The position numbers and the translations under genes are program-made. A model generated the notes under the pieces. It made no database searches, was not told the DNA's origin, and worked only from the letters and a program-made list of their open reading frames with translations. 64,000 nucleotides of DNA, taken from positions 11,389,862 through 11,453,861 of the forward strand of contig JASKMD010000031.1 of the NCBI GenBank assembly GCA_030144725.1, read 5' to 3'. Origin of the DNA: Haematococcus lacustris (lineage: Eukaryota > Chlorophyta > Chlorophyceae > Chlamydomonadales > Haematococcaceae). Positions 50,401 through 61,951 of the stretch are shown piece after piece; the stretch's first letter is position 1; each line of letters starts with the position of its first letter.

Positions 50401-53400
50401 TCACCCGAGCTGCACGCTCCCTCTGGAAACGGCCCCTAGCTTGGTGTGTCCGCCACGCTGCCTGGAGTGCAATGGCTGCCTGCTTGCCAGCCACTAGCAT
50501 GCGGCGGGCCAGCCATGCCCGAACACTCGACTGGCATGCAACTGCCTGGCGCAGCTGCAGCTGGTGGCTGGCCTGGGCACGGTGGCCTCGCCAGGCGGCT
50601 TGCATGGTGATGGCTGCCGCATGGCATGCTGCCAGACTGGCTCGAGCCTGACGCGCCCGCCAAGCGCCCTGCACTACTACTGCTGCGTCATGCAGCTGCT
50701 TGTGGGAGCTGGCAGCAGTACGAGCTCGCCAGGCACATTGCAGTGTGGCAGCCGCCTGGATGAGCTGGCGGTGGCAAAGCTGCTGTGAGCGGCACCGCCA
50801 CGCGGCCTGAGCTGTGATGGCCGCTGCACGGACGGCCTGGTGAGCTTTGGCTCCCTGCCTCGCCCGCCAGACAGCCTGTAACACTGTGGCCGCCTGCCTA
50901 GCAGCCACAAAGCGATGTCGCTCTGACCGTGCCCGCCACACCGCCTGGAGGGTGGTAACAGCTGAGGCCTGCAGTGCCCGGACCTTCTCTGCCTGATGCA
51001 CACGAACAGCCCGTTGCAAGGACAAGGCCGCCTGACGGGCAGCCAGGAACTGCTTTCTGACTGCCAGCATCCTCCACCGCGACTGCACTTGTGTCACCAA
51101 CAGGACGCTGTGGTGGTACTGGGCACGGGTGGAGCAGGCCCGCCAGCCGGTTTGCAGCACCAGGGCTGCGGCTGCCATTGCGGCTTGCCGCTGGCGTGTG
51201 CGGAGGCCACGCCACACTGCCTGGATGCGAGTTGCAGCGGCACATCGCTGTGCAGCGGCAGCAGCAGCGGCGGCCTGAGAGGCCTGGAGCTTGTGCACTG
51301 CCAGGCAACGCATGGCCAGCTGGCGGCGCCAGTAGCACTGCAGCACTTTCACAGCCCTGAGCTGCTGCTCTGGACCTGCAAGCCAAGCAGTACATTACAG
51401 CCATGGCTACAAGCCCTAAGCCTGTATGCATGCAGAATTGTTGTCTAGGCCAGCATGCATCAGTAACCATCCTGCTGACTCTTGGTACTCTTGGATGTTG
51501 AGACTGACAATGCAGCGCTATGCATTGGATGGTGAGGTGGGAGGAGTTGTATGATGTCAGTACAGCGTCTGTGGCGCACCCACCGTACTTCTTCTGCCAC
51601 GCGTGCCGTCGGAGCGCCTGCGTGATCACATGTGCTGCCCGGTCCTCAACGCTGAGCTCCAGCAGGCGCTGTGCCAAGTGCGCCACGAACAGGATCACCG
51701 TTTTCTCCTCCAGCCCACCGCTGAAGACATCGTCCGCGGCCAGCATGCGGGGCACGCGGCCCAAGCGGGCAGTGGCAGCGTTCACCAGCTCAAAGTTATG
51801 CCGTACGCCATCTCTGCAAAGCAAAAGAGGGGACTGGCGCAACGATGTGGCCTGTAGCCAGACAGGTGTGGTGGATGCTGCCACTGCTGCCAGAGCCTTT
51901 TGTTGCTCCCTGTTATTGCTGCATAAACGGCTGTGCTGTGAACAGAATGTCCCGCACAGCATGCTGCTCCAAGTGGCTGAGTTTTCCCGGGGTGATATCC
52001 ACTTGCATGACCCAGCCTACCTGAAGGACTTGAGGAGGCCCGTGTCATCAATGCAGCCGCCTGCCTCGTAGACAGCACACCAGCCTGCGCAAGTGGCAAC
52101 ACAAGCTCACAGCCCATGTGTGTATCAAACCTGGCGGCCTGGCAGCGCGCTCCCTGATGCACGTGCGAGCTGCTTGGGTTGTTTGCCACCCCTGCTGCTA
52201 GTGCGGTGGCAGCCCCATCACCTTTGGCTCGGAGGGTGTCAATGTCCACCTCCTCATCACCCTCCAGAAGGATGGCCACGTCCTCAGGCTTGGGCGCAGC
52301 CGGCTGGTACACTTCAGCTAAGGGCAGCCAGTCTGGCAGGTATGAAGAAACCTGCAGGAAGGTAGGAGGAGCAGGCAGGCACAGTGAATGGTGCAGGGTT
52401 TGTCAGTAGGCAGATAATGGCAGGGGATCGGAAGGCAGCCCACCAGGTAGCAGAGCGCCCGGCCGTCACCAAAGGATGAGCTGAAATTGCACACCCGCAC
52501 CGCCTGCAAGGACAAATGCATTGCGCCATATTATGACCTCATGGTATGATATATCCATGGTGTGTTAGCCCATGTTATGTTAGCTCAAGCTATGCAGCAG
52601 TAAGTGCTGGAGGTCCAGTACAGCATGCTATTTCTAGTCCTAAAAGCGAGAACCCTATAAACCCTACGGACCATGAAAACCATACCCAGTAAAGTCACTA
52701 AATCCGGCCATGACGCTTTTGGCAAAGAAATGGCCGGAATTGGGCACTTTACTGTGTATGTTGCTCTGACAACGTTATCGCTTGCAACAAGCATGAGCAG
52801 CATCAGGTACAGCCTATCCTGCAAGCTGTGTTCGTGTCTTGTGTCCCAGCCTTGTGTGTAAGCCTTGGTCGAGCTTTGCCTGTGCTCATCATGCTCTGCC
52901 GCAGGTGATCAAAGTGTGCTGTCAGGCTGTGCCCTCCCAGCCCAGCAGCAGCAGCAGCAGCAGCGGCGGCGGCAGCGGCGGCGGCAGCGGCGGCGGCGGC
53001 AGCAGCAGCAGCTGCTTGTGTCACAGTATTGTGTGCCCCCCATTTGAGCCGTCATCAGTTTGCATCGGTGCACGTCTGGCATGCCAAGGCTGTAGCCCTG
53101 TCACAGGGGTCAGGCAATAGTGTAGGTGGTAGGCGACCATGACCATTTGTATGCCATGTGTATGCCATGTGCTTGGGAACTCCACACAGACAAAAACACC
53201 GCTTTGTAGAGGTCCACACTTAGTGCTCCACTGCAACGAAGGCTCTAGGTTGAGGGCCAAGGTGCTGTATGCCGTCACCATGGTCACAATGGTTCACAAC
53301 AATGATGAGGGACAACAACGATGAGGGTCACCGTTGCATCATCATGCCGACTTCCACAAGGCACCTGCATTGATTGAACCATGATGTGCTGCACTCGGAT

Positions 53401-56400
53401 TCATTCACCTGGCTGGCCTGGTCTTGTTGGAGCTGGTGGACGTTGCTAAGCGTTGTGCATGCCTGGACCCACTTGATCAGGGCATTGATGCGCGGCTGAT
53501 CGGGATAAATATCGAGGGGCTCGTTTGCAGGACGCTTAGTTCGGGCCTGGACCAAACCTGCCAGGCGATGGACATGCCAATTGCGCAAACACTAAGACAC
53601 ACAGCTTGGCAATCAACAGTCTCAACAGCAATGCAGGGGCGGTTGGCCTGCTGGTGAGGCTAGCACATGTTCTCCCTGCGTGCAACAGTGCGGGTGGCAG
53701 GCACCTGCAGCCTCATGGACTCTATTGCGGACATGGTGAATCCTGGGGCTGGAGTTGTCAGAGAGTGAGGGCAGGGGCGAGTGAGCTGAGTAGCTTGCAA
53801 CCCTGCTGCATGCTGAGACTTTGTAGAGAGGCTGGCTGCTGTCAACAGGTGAAGGCAGGGGTGCCCAGCTCACTCACGCAGCATGCGCCGGGTTTCCAGC
53901 CGTAGCTGAGGCATGTTGACCAGGTGGGGCACCTGCAGCCAGGGTCGAGTTGCAGGCAGCAAGGCTGGGAGGGGTTGGGTAAGGCAGGGTCGTTGTAAAC
54001 AATACTGGTGAATGACCAGCAACATGCAAGAGTCACGCACGAGCCAGGCAGGCTTGTCGACTGCATGGTCCCAGCTAGTGCAGAAAGAAGAAGAAGAAAG
54101 ATACGCATGAGGCGTTAATCCTTTAGCTGGTAGCACTGCCAAATGCTCCAGCCTTGGACTAGAACAAGAAGAAGAAGAAGACTACTTTGCCAGAGCCGGC
54201 ATGCATTGAGGGATGAGCTTCCGCCTTGGGCGTGGCCTGCTCCCACCACCCAGCTTGATACTAGATGGTGCAGCCTGGTGTGCTAACCTCAGCCTTGCCG
54301 CACCTGCCACTTCAACGCAATGCTCCACAGGACTCCCAGAGTGACGTCACGGTTGGCCTCCACCAGGTCCCGCAGGCGCAGGGCAACTGGCCCTGATTGG
54401 GTGGCAATGCGCTGGCCCAGGGCGGGCAGTGCGCCTAGCAGCTGGTACTTGGCGACTACCTGCACACACGCACGTCAGCACAGACCACATCACATTCATA
54501 GCTCTCCCACTCTCTCACTCTGGTCTACGCCCTATGCCAATCCCCTTCATGAGCTGTACACCAAGACAGGGCTGGCAGCAGCTGGCAAAGCCCGCCAGCT
54601 CAGGCGTGACAACCATGAAGATGGACTATGAGGAAAATGCTGTCAGCTACACACTGCGTGGCTTGTCAGGGTAAGGCTGCCAAAGCCATGCCGGCACCGC
54701 AGCCAGACAAGTGGGTAGACAGGGACTGCAATGCTGCGCTGAACATGCAGCGCATGAGGGAGAGCAAGTGGCGCCTGCTGGAGCTGTGCTGGTGGCCAGA
54801 CCAGGCAGCTCTGCCCGCCAAGGGCAAGGAGTACCCTGACCTGGGGTGCAAGCGGCTGCGACGCCACCCACCCAAGGCCCAACAGCTTGTGTCACAGTAG
54901 TGTGTGCCCCCCATTGAGCTGACATCAACTTACAATTAGTGCATGTTTGCCATGCCAACTCTAGACTATAGCCCTGTCACAGTGGTCAGCAATACTTTAG
55001 CTGGAAGGCGCCCATGCCATGAGCATGAGACATAACTCCATACAGACAAAACACCACCCCTGGTGAGGGGGCCTAATTCTGCCTTTGCATTGGTTTTTCA
55101 TTTCACTTTCCCAACAGACCCTAGTTTTAGTGGGGTGCCCAGTGGTCTGTTGGGAAAGTGCCATCGGCGTGGGGTTTGTAGTCACCAAGGGTGCAACCGA
55201 GGATGCTTCAACTTGATAAGAGTAAATGAGTGAGATTACCCACAGTCAAACATGTTGTTCCTTGTTGCATGAGTTTTGTTTGCCTGTCAGACCCTATGCC
55301 ATGTTTACCTTCGCCATGTTGTCCATGCACTGCTGGTCACTGACGGGATGCAGCCACAGCTGCAGCTTTCCTTCACTGTTGTGGAGCAGCGTGCGGAAGC
55401 CTGCCGCAAGCAGCCACAGCACATGCCCAACACACTTGGCAGGTCAGCTTGTGTAAAGAGGGTGCATCACAACAAAGCAATGGCAACAAGTGCGAAGCAT
55501 TTGACAGCAGGCAGCACACAATGAAACCCTACAGCACATGCCCCTGCCTCCTGCCTGCAGTGCTGGCTTTGTAGCGGGATGCAGCCTTGCTGCCTTGAGC
55601 CGTAAAACCCGTAGATTGCTGTGGGCTATTCACGAACGTCCCAAAGCGCAGCACCTAGCACCACAACTTGGACTTGGAAGAAGCGCAAGACAATTGTAAC
55701 AGTGAGGGTTGTGAACTCAGGCCAAGCCTCAGGGGCAACACTGTTGCCATAGTCAGTTGTGGGTCCAGTAGCACCTGACCTGTGGCACCTGCCTGTGACT
55801 TCCTCCCACAGCTTGGCCAGCCGCACCCCGGTGCGCAGGTCTTCCCTTAACCCCACAGTGACGGCGTAGTCATACTCATCAGCTGGCTGCTGCACATGGT
55901 TCAGCCGGTAACCCCACACCTCCAAAGTGTGGCATGGGTCGCCTAGCCCATGCATGCGCTTGCTGAGGAATGCATGCAGCACCTGCAGGCAGTGCTTGAC
56001 ACGGCGTCAGCAGATGCACTGCCTATAAACAATACCTATGCCCATGATTGGCGAGCACTGTATGTTATTTTTTTGTTTTGTGAACCGTAACCCCATACAT
56101 TAGTGGGACACAAAGGGGTAGGAGTCAGTCAGTATCTGATGCATTGACTGTGCCTCTCACATGGCTCTATGGGCACATGCCGACACAACAGGGGTGAAAG
56201 GGTGTGTGACACTGATACCAGACCTGCTTTGAGCTCTTGAGAGCATTGCGGGTGAACAAGGGAGGGGTGCCTGAGGGCAGCTTGACCAGGCTTGCACCGG
56301 AATCTTCTTTACTGCTCAGGGTGACGTCCAGGAGGAGGACCAGCAGCAGCACATTCTTCAACACCATGCCACGCACTTTTGCCTGCAGACCATGGACACA

Positions 56401-59400
56401 CGCACACACTAAGACACACAGCTGGGCAACCAGGGCTGCAGGGCTGCAGGTGGCCAGGTGCCTGGTTTGTTGTAGAAAGCCAACAACAATGCAAGGGCTG
56501 CAAAGACATGGCATGCACATATGGCCAGTTTCCAAACCCTGATGTGTGCATGTATCATTTTCCTTGGTGCCTTTATTTCATGCCCCAACGCAAAATGCTA
56601 TATAAGGAGCTTTTTAGGAGGCTGTGTCCCTATCTCTCATGACAGAGCAGGCAGCCAAGCCCACCAAGGCCAAAAGCTAGGCCAAGGGCAAGGCTGCCAA
56701 GGCAAAGCCAGCCCTACAGCCAGGCAGGTGGGTAGACAGAGACTGGAATGCAGCGCTAAACATTCAGCGCATTGGGGACAGCCTGCTGGAGCTGTGCTGA
56801 TGGCCTGGGATGCCTGAGCTGCTTGCCAGGGCGGAGAGTACCCAGGCCTGGGCCACAAGCGGCTGCGAGACCGCCCACCCAAGGCCCAACAGCAGCAGCA
56901 GCAGCAGGAGCCTATGTCACAGTAGTGTGTGCCCCCCTTCAAGCTGTTCTCAGCTTACAATTAGTGCATGTTTTGCCATGCCAACTCTAGACTATAGCCC
57001 TGCCACAGGGGTCAGGCAATGGTATACAGTAACATGCCTAATTCCGGCCTCCCCGTTTCTCGTGTTAAATCGTTTTCCCACCAAAAGCCCCCGTCCCTTT
57101 TCCGCACATTGCAAGCTCTACTCAGTGGAATAAAAACAGCATTCTTCTTGGCGCAGTGGTGATCATTTTTAGGGTTGGCCAGAACCGTAGCGGCGTATAT
57201 ACGTAGGTACGTATAAACTGTATATACGTAGCGTACCCCGACCACCGTGTATCCGTAGGCAGCCGTAGGTACGTCGGTTGACCGTACCGTAGGTTTGACC
57301 GTAGTTTTCACGCTTGAACCGTACACGCGACGGCAAAATCGCAAGATTGCAAAGGACGCAGGACGCACAAGTCACCGGTACTGCCGGTGTGGCCGTAACC
57401 GCGGGTCATATATAAGTCGCTGCGATACCCGGTGGCATTCATTGCGTTGGATGATGCATACGAGAGTTGTGGCGACCGTAGAACTGCTAGCCGAGCTCAC
57501 AGCCATGAAGCGGAAGGGCAGCGCCAGCTTCTGGAATAAGATTGAGCCTGTGCTGCGCCAGTCGCATACGAGGGCCTAGCCAGCCCAGATGCATACGAGG
57601 GCCCAGCCCAGCCCAGCCCAGCCCAGATCTTCTCCAAGACCCGCAACCGCCTAGCTCTGGAGAGTGCGAAGAAGCTTGCATACATCTGGGAAAACAGAAA
57701 TACAGGAATGAAGGTGGTGGTGGTGGTGAGGAAGTGGTGCTGTCACAAGCATGCCTGGAGGTGGAGGAGGAGGAGGAGGTGGTGATGTTGTAAAGGATGC
57801 TGGCACGAGGGGGTGAAACCGTGGCACACATGATTGGTCGAGTAGGAGCCCATGGCTGACTACACAACTGCACCCACGGCTGCCACACTAGGGGTTTGGA
57901 CACATGCTTGGCGCACAGAGTAGGAGCACGTTGCTAACGGCATGCATGGCTGGCTGGCAAATAGATGTGTCACGACACTGCTATTGGTTGAGATTCTGAA
58001 CATGCTTATCCCTAGCGGGCGTTTCTATAGTTGTTGTGCACCAAACTACATACTCACTTTCGCAAAATGATGACCCTGCCCCTACGGAATACCCTACGGA
58101 ACTACGAATACAGTAAATACGTATGTATATACCGTCGTTCTAGCCGCCACATACGGATCTGGCCAACCCTAATCATTTTCCTTGGTGCCTTTATCTCATG
58201 CCCCAACGCAAAATGCTATATAAGGAGCTTTTTAGGAGGCTGTGTCCCTATCTCTCATGACAGAGCAGGCAGCCAAGCCCACCAAGGCCAAAGGCTAGGC
58301 CAAGGGCAAGGCTGCCAAGGCAAAGCCAGCCCTACAGCCAGGCAGGTGGGTAGACAGAGACTGGAATGCAGCGCTAAACATTCAGCGCATTGGGGACAGC
58401 CTGCTGGAGCTGTGCTGATGGCCTGGGATGCCTGAGCTGCTTGCCAAGGGCGGAGAGTACCCAGGCCTGGGCCACAAGCGGCTGCGAGACCGCCCACCCA
58501 AGGCCCAACAGCAGCAGCAGGAGCCTATGTCACAGTAGTGTGTGCCCCCCTTCAAGCTGTTCTCAGCTTAAAATTAGTGCATGTTTTGCCATGCCAACTC
58601 TAGACTATAGCCCTACCACAGGGGTCAGGCAATGGTACACAGTAACATGCCTAATTCCGGCCTCCCCGTTTCTCGTGTTAAATCGTTTTCCCACCAAAAG
58701 CCCCCGTCTCTTTTCCGCACATTGCAAGCTCTACTCAGTGGTATAAACAGCATTCTTCTTGGCGCAGTGGTGAAGAAGTCATGACAGATTTGGCGAAGAA
58801 CTGGCCGAAGTTAGGCGAGTTACTGTGTATAGGTGGTAGGCGCCCATGCCATGTGCATGGGAACATAACTAGACACAGCATAACACAGCCCCCACGTAGT
58901 GGTCCCTAGTGATCCCTTGTAGTAGTCCCTAGTGTTGGAGCAGGTGCTGTGAAGTGGTGTGACCTGTGATTAGACTGGAGGGCACCAGGCACTCACCCAG
59001 CAGGCCGTTTTGTCCGCTGCCGCTGCCACCTGCTCCACCTGCAGCAACTCTCTTAACAGCGCCCGCAAGCTGCGCCTTTGCCCAGCTGGCGGCTCCCTAC
59101 CGCCCGCAGCACCTGAGTAGTCCACAGAACCTATCCCACTAGAGGCATCAGCTGTGACCCCGTGGCATGCCTGGGCCACATCACTCTCGAAGAGGCGGCG
59201 GCTGACAGCACCAAGCCTGGGCCCAGGCGCAGCAGCATCTGCTGCAGCTGCAGGTGGCTGCCTGGTGTCCCGCAGTATTGTCTCCAACCCAGCCCGCAGC
59301 CAGAAAGGGTGGTAGCACAGCAAGGGTTCCAGCAGGGAGCTGACCTCCCTGGGGTCAGCCACCAGCGGGGCCTGCAGGCAGGTAACAGCATGCCTGTCAT

Positions 59401-61950
59401 GCTCCACTCCAGCCTGCTGATGTAGGCAGATGACAGTGCTGGCAGCGTATTCGAGGCTGGGTCTGCTCTGGGCCTGCATAATGTATGGTGGGTGGACGCC
59501 CTGTATTGGTGGCGCCTGGTGCGCCCGCCCACAGCTGGCGCTGGTCCCTGGTCACAAGTCATGTGCACTTGGCCACAGCTTGGTACGTGGAGCCAGACGA
59601 GCCAGCAGCTGACCCCGGTGCCTGGGCCAGAGCCTCATCAGGGTGACCCCAGGAACCCAGCTAGCCAGCAGGCTCAGAGGGAAGCCATGACATGCCCACG
59701 TGACATTGACCAAGAACGAGGACACATCATCATCACTACATGGCATCCGACTGTCACCGTTGTCTTGTACCACATGCTTTCTACATGCGGGCACATCACA
59801 AGTCGTGTATGCTCAGAGTGCTTCCAATGCCTGTAAGTCTGACCCAGCTCGCCTACCTGGGTCATGGTGAAGATGCCGGCGTCAACCTTAGCATTGACCA
59901 GGCCGATGACGCCATGCAATGCCTTGTTGCGCTTGCACTGCCGCCAGAGCGCCCCCTGCACCTGAGCTGACAGCCTCTGGGCAGTCAGTGCATGGCTGCC
60001 AGGCGTGCCGGGCTCCCCTGAACTGCCCTGCTGTTGCTGCTTGCTGGGGTCAGGGGCAGAGGTGCAAAGGTGCAGGTTCAGCCAGGCACACAGAGCACGC
60101 TCCTGCTTTGCCAAAGGACCCCTGCACAGCAGGCAACCACACCCACTGGTGCACAGATTGGTGCATCACCCAAATCAATGCCAGCATCATTGTCAATCAG
60201 CACCGGCAGAAACTGAAAAAGAGGTGATGGGTGATGAGGTAGTTTTATATAACCCTGGCTTAAAGACAGCGTGCTGCTGCAGGTGCCGCTGCAGCTTGTG
60301 GTGAAGTGAGGCTATTGCCAACCCGGCATTGTCACTGGCGTGAGTGGCACTCACTCAATGTGGCAGTCAAGCACAGACAGTGACGTAGCTCTAGGGCCTG
60401 TAGCATGCCTGGGTGTGGCAGGCAGTGGCCTCCTCAGCGGTCCCTGTGCCTGGGCACCAGCAACAGCTGCAGCTGCCGGCTTGAGGCTGCTTCTCTGCCC
60501 TGGTAGGGAGGCCCCGGGAGCCGTCTTGCCGTTCGCTGGCCCTGCTGCTGGGATGGGAGCAAGGTTGAGTGGGGCAGGAGTCATGCAGTGCTCTTTGGAG
60601 TGTGTTGTGTAGCCCACAGGGTCCACTTGTGGTAGGCTGGTGGCCTTGCGGGGAGCCAAGCTGCCTGAGAGCTGCAGATGCAGCCGGGGTGGGCCAGCCA
60701 TTGGCCTGGAGGGGCCCCTGGGACAAGGTGTGCGCTCAACAGTCGGGGCGCTGCTGGGTTGCAATGCTGGGATGTGCCTGCTCTGCTCCTCTGGCTCTGG
60801 GTCATCACCTCTATGCTTAGGGCCACTGGGTTGCACCATTATGTGAGGCGCACCAAGGCTTCCCCAAACATGCCCTGCACATTGTGTGGAGCTGAGGGGG
60901 CCACTCTGGGGCAAGGAAATGGGGATGCCTGTTTTGGCAAGGTCCTGCTGGTCACAAATCTGCATGTGTGTGTCCTCGCATGTGAGACAGTCGCGAGCAT
61001 CCATGCACGGGCGTTGCTGACTGGGCGTGGTGGTGTCCCCAACTGCGCCACTGCCTGAAGCATTGGCAGGGGCTGAGCCCAGTGATGCACACTGCGTCAG
61101 CAGGGTCTGAGACGGCCTAGGCCTGACAGCAGACCTGCTGCCTAGGCCTGAGCCAGCTTGTTGACTGCGGCCATGCACATTGCTTGCTGATGATGCCCTG
61201 GGGCGAGCATCTGGTGGTGGCAGCACTGCTTTCCCACTGACGGACAGCTCAGCTTTCAGAACCAGGCCTGTCACCCTTGCTTGTATGCTAATGCTGCCAA
61301 GAACACCCTCTGTGTCATCTGACTCTGGGCTGTAGCACAGCCACAACTCAAATCTGTCAATGCCTGGAGGGAGGCATAACTGCTGGCCCAGCTCCTCCCC
61401 TCCGATGCCAGTCAGCAGTTTGGGTGGATGCTTGCCCTTGGAGAACCACCTTTGAAGCTCAACAATAACAGTTGCATCCTGTGCATGGCACAGATTGCAA
61501 GGGTATAGTAAGCGCTGGCAACCAGCACAGCTAATCAGCCTAAGAAAATGTGAGAGAGTCCTGCAGTTTGGGCATTGTTACAGACAGGGCATTGTCAAAG
61601 AAAAAGAGGTGGTCTGCTCCAGGGGCTGTGTGGTTGCGCCCAGATCATTCCTTTGTACATCAGCCTTTGACAGCCTATAAACAGCAACTCACTGCGTCTC
61701 TGGCAGCAGGAACCCAGACCTCTAGAGGAATGGTCTTCTTCCGTCCCGCTGTGACAGCTCCAAATGTTATCTTTACCCGCTGCAATGCCAGAATAGACAA
61801 GTAGCTAGTAGCTGAAGCACATAACCAGAGGCGGGATGAGCCAAGGACTTGCTGCTTGTAAGTGTGGTTAGTGCTCACTGAAGCAAAGCGAGCAAGACTA
61901 AGGCTGACACGCTCATCCACTTCGTTGTCTTCGCGACGTGGCAACGACAT
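45236..61950 (-). CDS. ASPM: ASPM (abnormal spindle-like) spindle-pole protein
   Basis: A 16.7 kb gene. The N-terminal ASH domain spans exons from 61950 (MSLPRREDNEVDER), ~61783 (VKITFGAVTAGRKKTIPLEV) and ~61478 (VELQRWFSKGKHPPKLLTG). A long disordered region follows to ~60360. The first calponin-homology unit includes KQERALCAWLNLHL (~60110), LCYHPFWLRAGLETILRD (~59320), KNVLLLVLLLDVTL (~56360), LNHVQQPADEYDYAVTVG (~55890) and DVTLGVLWSIALKWQV (~54340). The second includes KWVQACTTL (~53480), CNFSSSFGDGRALCYLV (~52480) and AATARLGRVPRMLAADDVF (~51760). About 16 IQ-like motifs lie in 51352-50190, with more at 49830-48130. Armadillo-like C-terminal helices follow (47840-46950), and a disordered end stops at 45236. 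ASPM binds minus ends of spindle microtubules with katanin and calmodulin. The exon order matches animal ASPM and no break was seen. Several boundaries are approximate. Introns hold Fanzor debris and a hAT element. Confidence 0.88.
49320..49445 (+). pseudogene. Short Fanzor linker fragment in an ASPM intron
   Basis: The frame gives GPWASTPPPVKRTKA, matching the GPSTPPPAKRTKA linker of the Fanzor at 5880-10968. No catalytic motif remains. It is antisense to ASPM. Confidence 0.55.
52943..53290 (+). pseudogene. Fanzor extreme C-terminus plus full 3'-end repeat
   Basis: A CAG/CGG run (52949-53010) leads into QQQQLLVSQ, the last residues of the family, but the TAG stop is TAT here. The 3'-end repeat follows completely, to about 53280. 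It is antisense to ASPM and lies in an ASPM intron. Confidence 0.7.
54660..55060 (+). pseudogene. Fanzor C-terminal fragment with intact end
   Basis: GKAAKAMPAPQPDKWVDRDC then NAALNMQRMRESKWRLLELC, WWPDQ, KGKEYPDLGCKRLRRHPPK and a stop at 54897. The RuvC-III motif DRDCNAALNM and the C-terminal tail missing from the main locus are both present. The 3'-end repeat follows to ~55060 but diverges in its outer part. It is antisense in an ASPM intron. Confidence 0.82.
55126..55286 (+). repeat. ~165 bp dispersed repeat, copy 2
   Basis: Same order of blocks as at 42804-42966, with a few gaps; ASPM intron. Confidence 0.85.
56558..57161 (+). pseudogene. Fanzor C-terminal fragment, tandem unit 1
   Basis: The unit starts ATCATTTTCCTTGGTGCC and has a TATATAAGG-like box at 56610. 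The frame encodes AKGKAAKAKPALQPGRW then VDRDWNAALNIQRIGDS, with stops before and after and a Trp in the variable position of RuvC-III. The stop and 3'-end repeat begin at 56922. The unit ends GGCGCAGTGGTG at 57161. It lies in an intron of ASPM, antisense. Confidence 0.8.
57170..58171 (+). mobile_element. Non-autonomous hAT-type DNA transposon
   Basis: The 1002 bp element has terminal inverted repeats beginning TAGGGTTGGCCAGA (right end reads TCTGGCCAACCCTA) with CCGTA just inside. It is flanked by an 8 bp direct repeat, ATCATTTT, at 57162-57169 and 58172-58179. An 8 bp target duplication and TAGGG-type ends are typical of hAT. Subterminal regions are full of TACGTA/CCGTAGG motifs. On plus, about 57625-57715 encodes KTRNRLALESAKKLAYIWEN, like the C-terminal dimerisation end of hAT transposases. 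The rest of the transposase, including the DDE core, is gone. Confidence 0.85.
58172..58772 (+). pseudogene. Fanzor C-terminal fragment, tandem unit 2
   Basis: Nearly identical to 56558-57161 from ATCATTTTCCTTGG to GGCGCAGTGGTG, including DRDWNAALNIQRIGDS, the internal stops and the 3'-end repeat. Differences are a few substitutions and fewer CAG units near 58510. The hAT element lies exactly between the two units. Confidence 0.85.
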
Positions 61951-61951
61951 G
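61948..61951. promoter_or_regulatory. Overlapping head-to-head start codons
   Basis: CATG at this point gives the ASPM start codon on minus and the first ATG of the small candidate gene on plus. Both transcripts would need promoters in each other's body, or one start is wrong. Confidence 0.35.

Noticed and set aside
53436..53510. Possible separate gene in the ASPM region on plus (IDARLIGINIEGLVCR)
   Set aside because: The minus frame gives the ASPM calponin-homology exon (KWVQACTTL), which fits the gene order.
57487..57903. 138-codon minus-strand open frame in the hAT element
   Set aside because: The plus strand of the same interval encodes the hAT C-terminal motif; the minus frame is its shadow.
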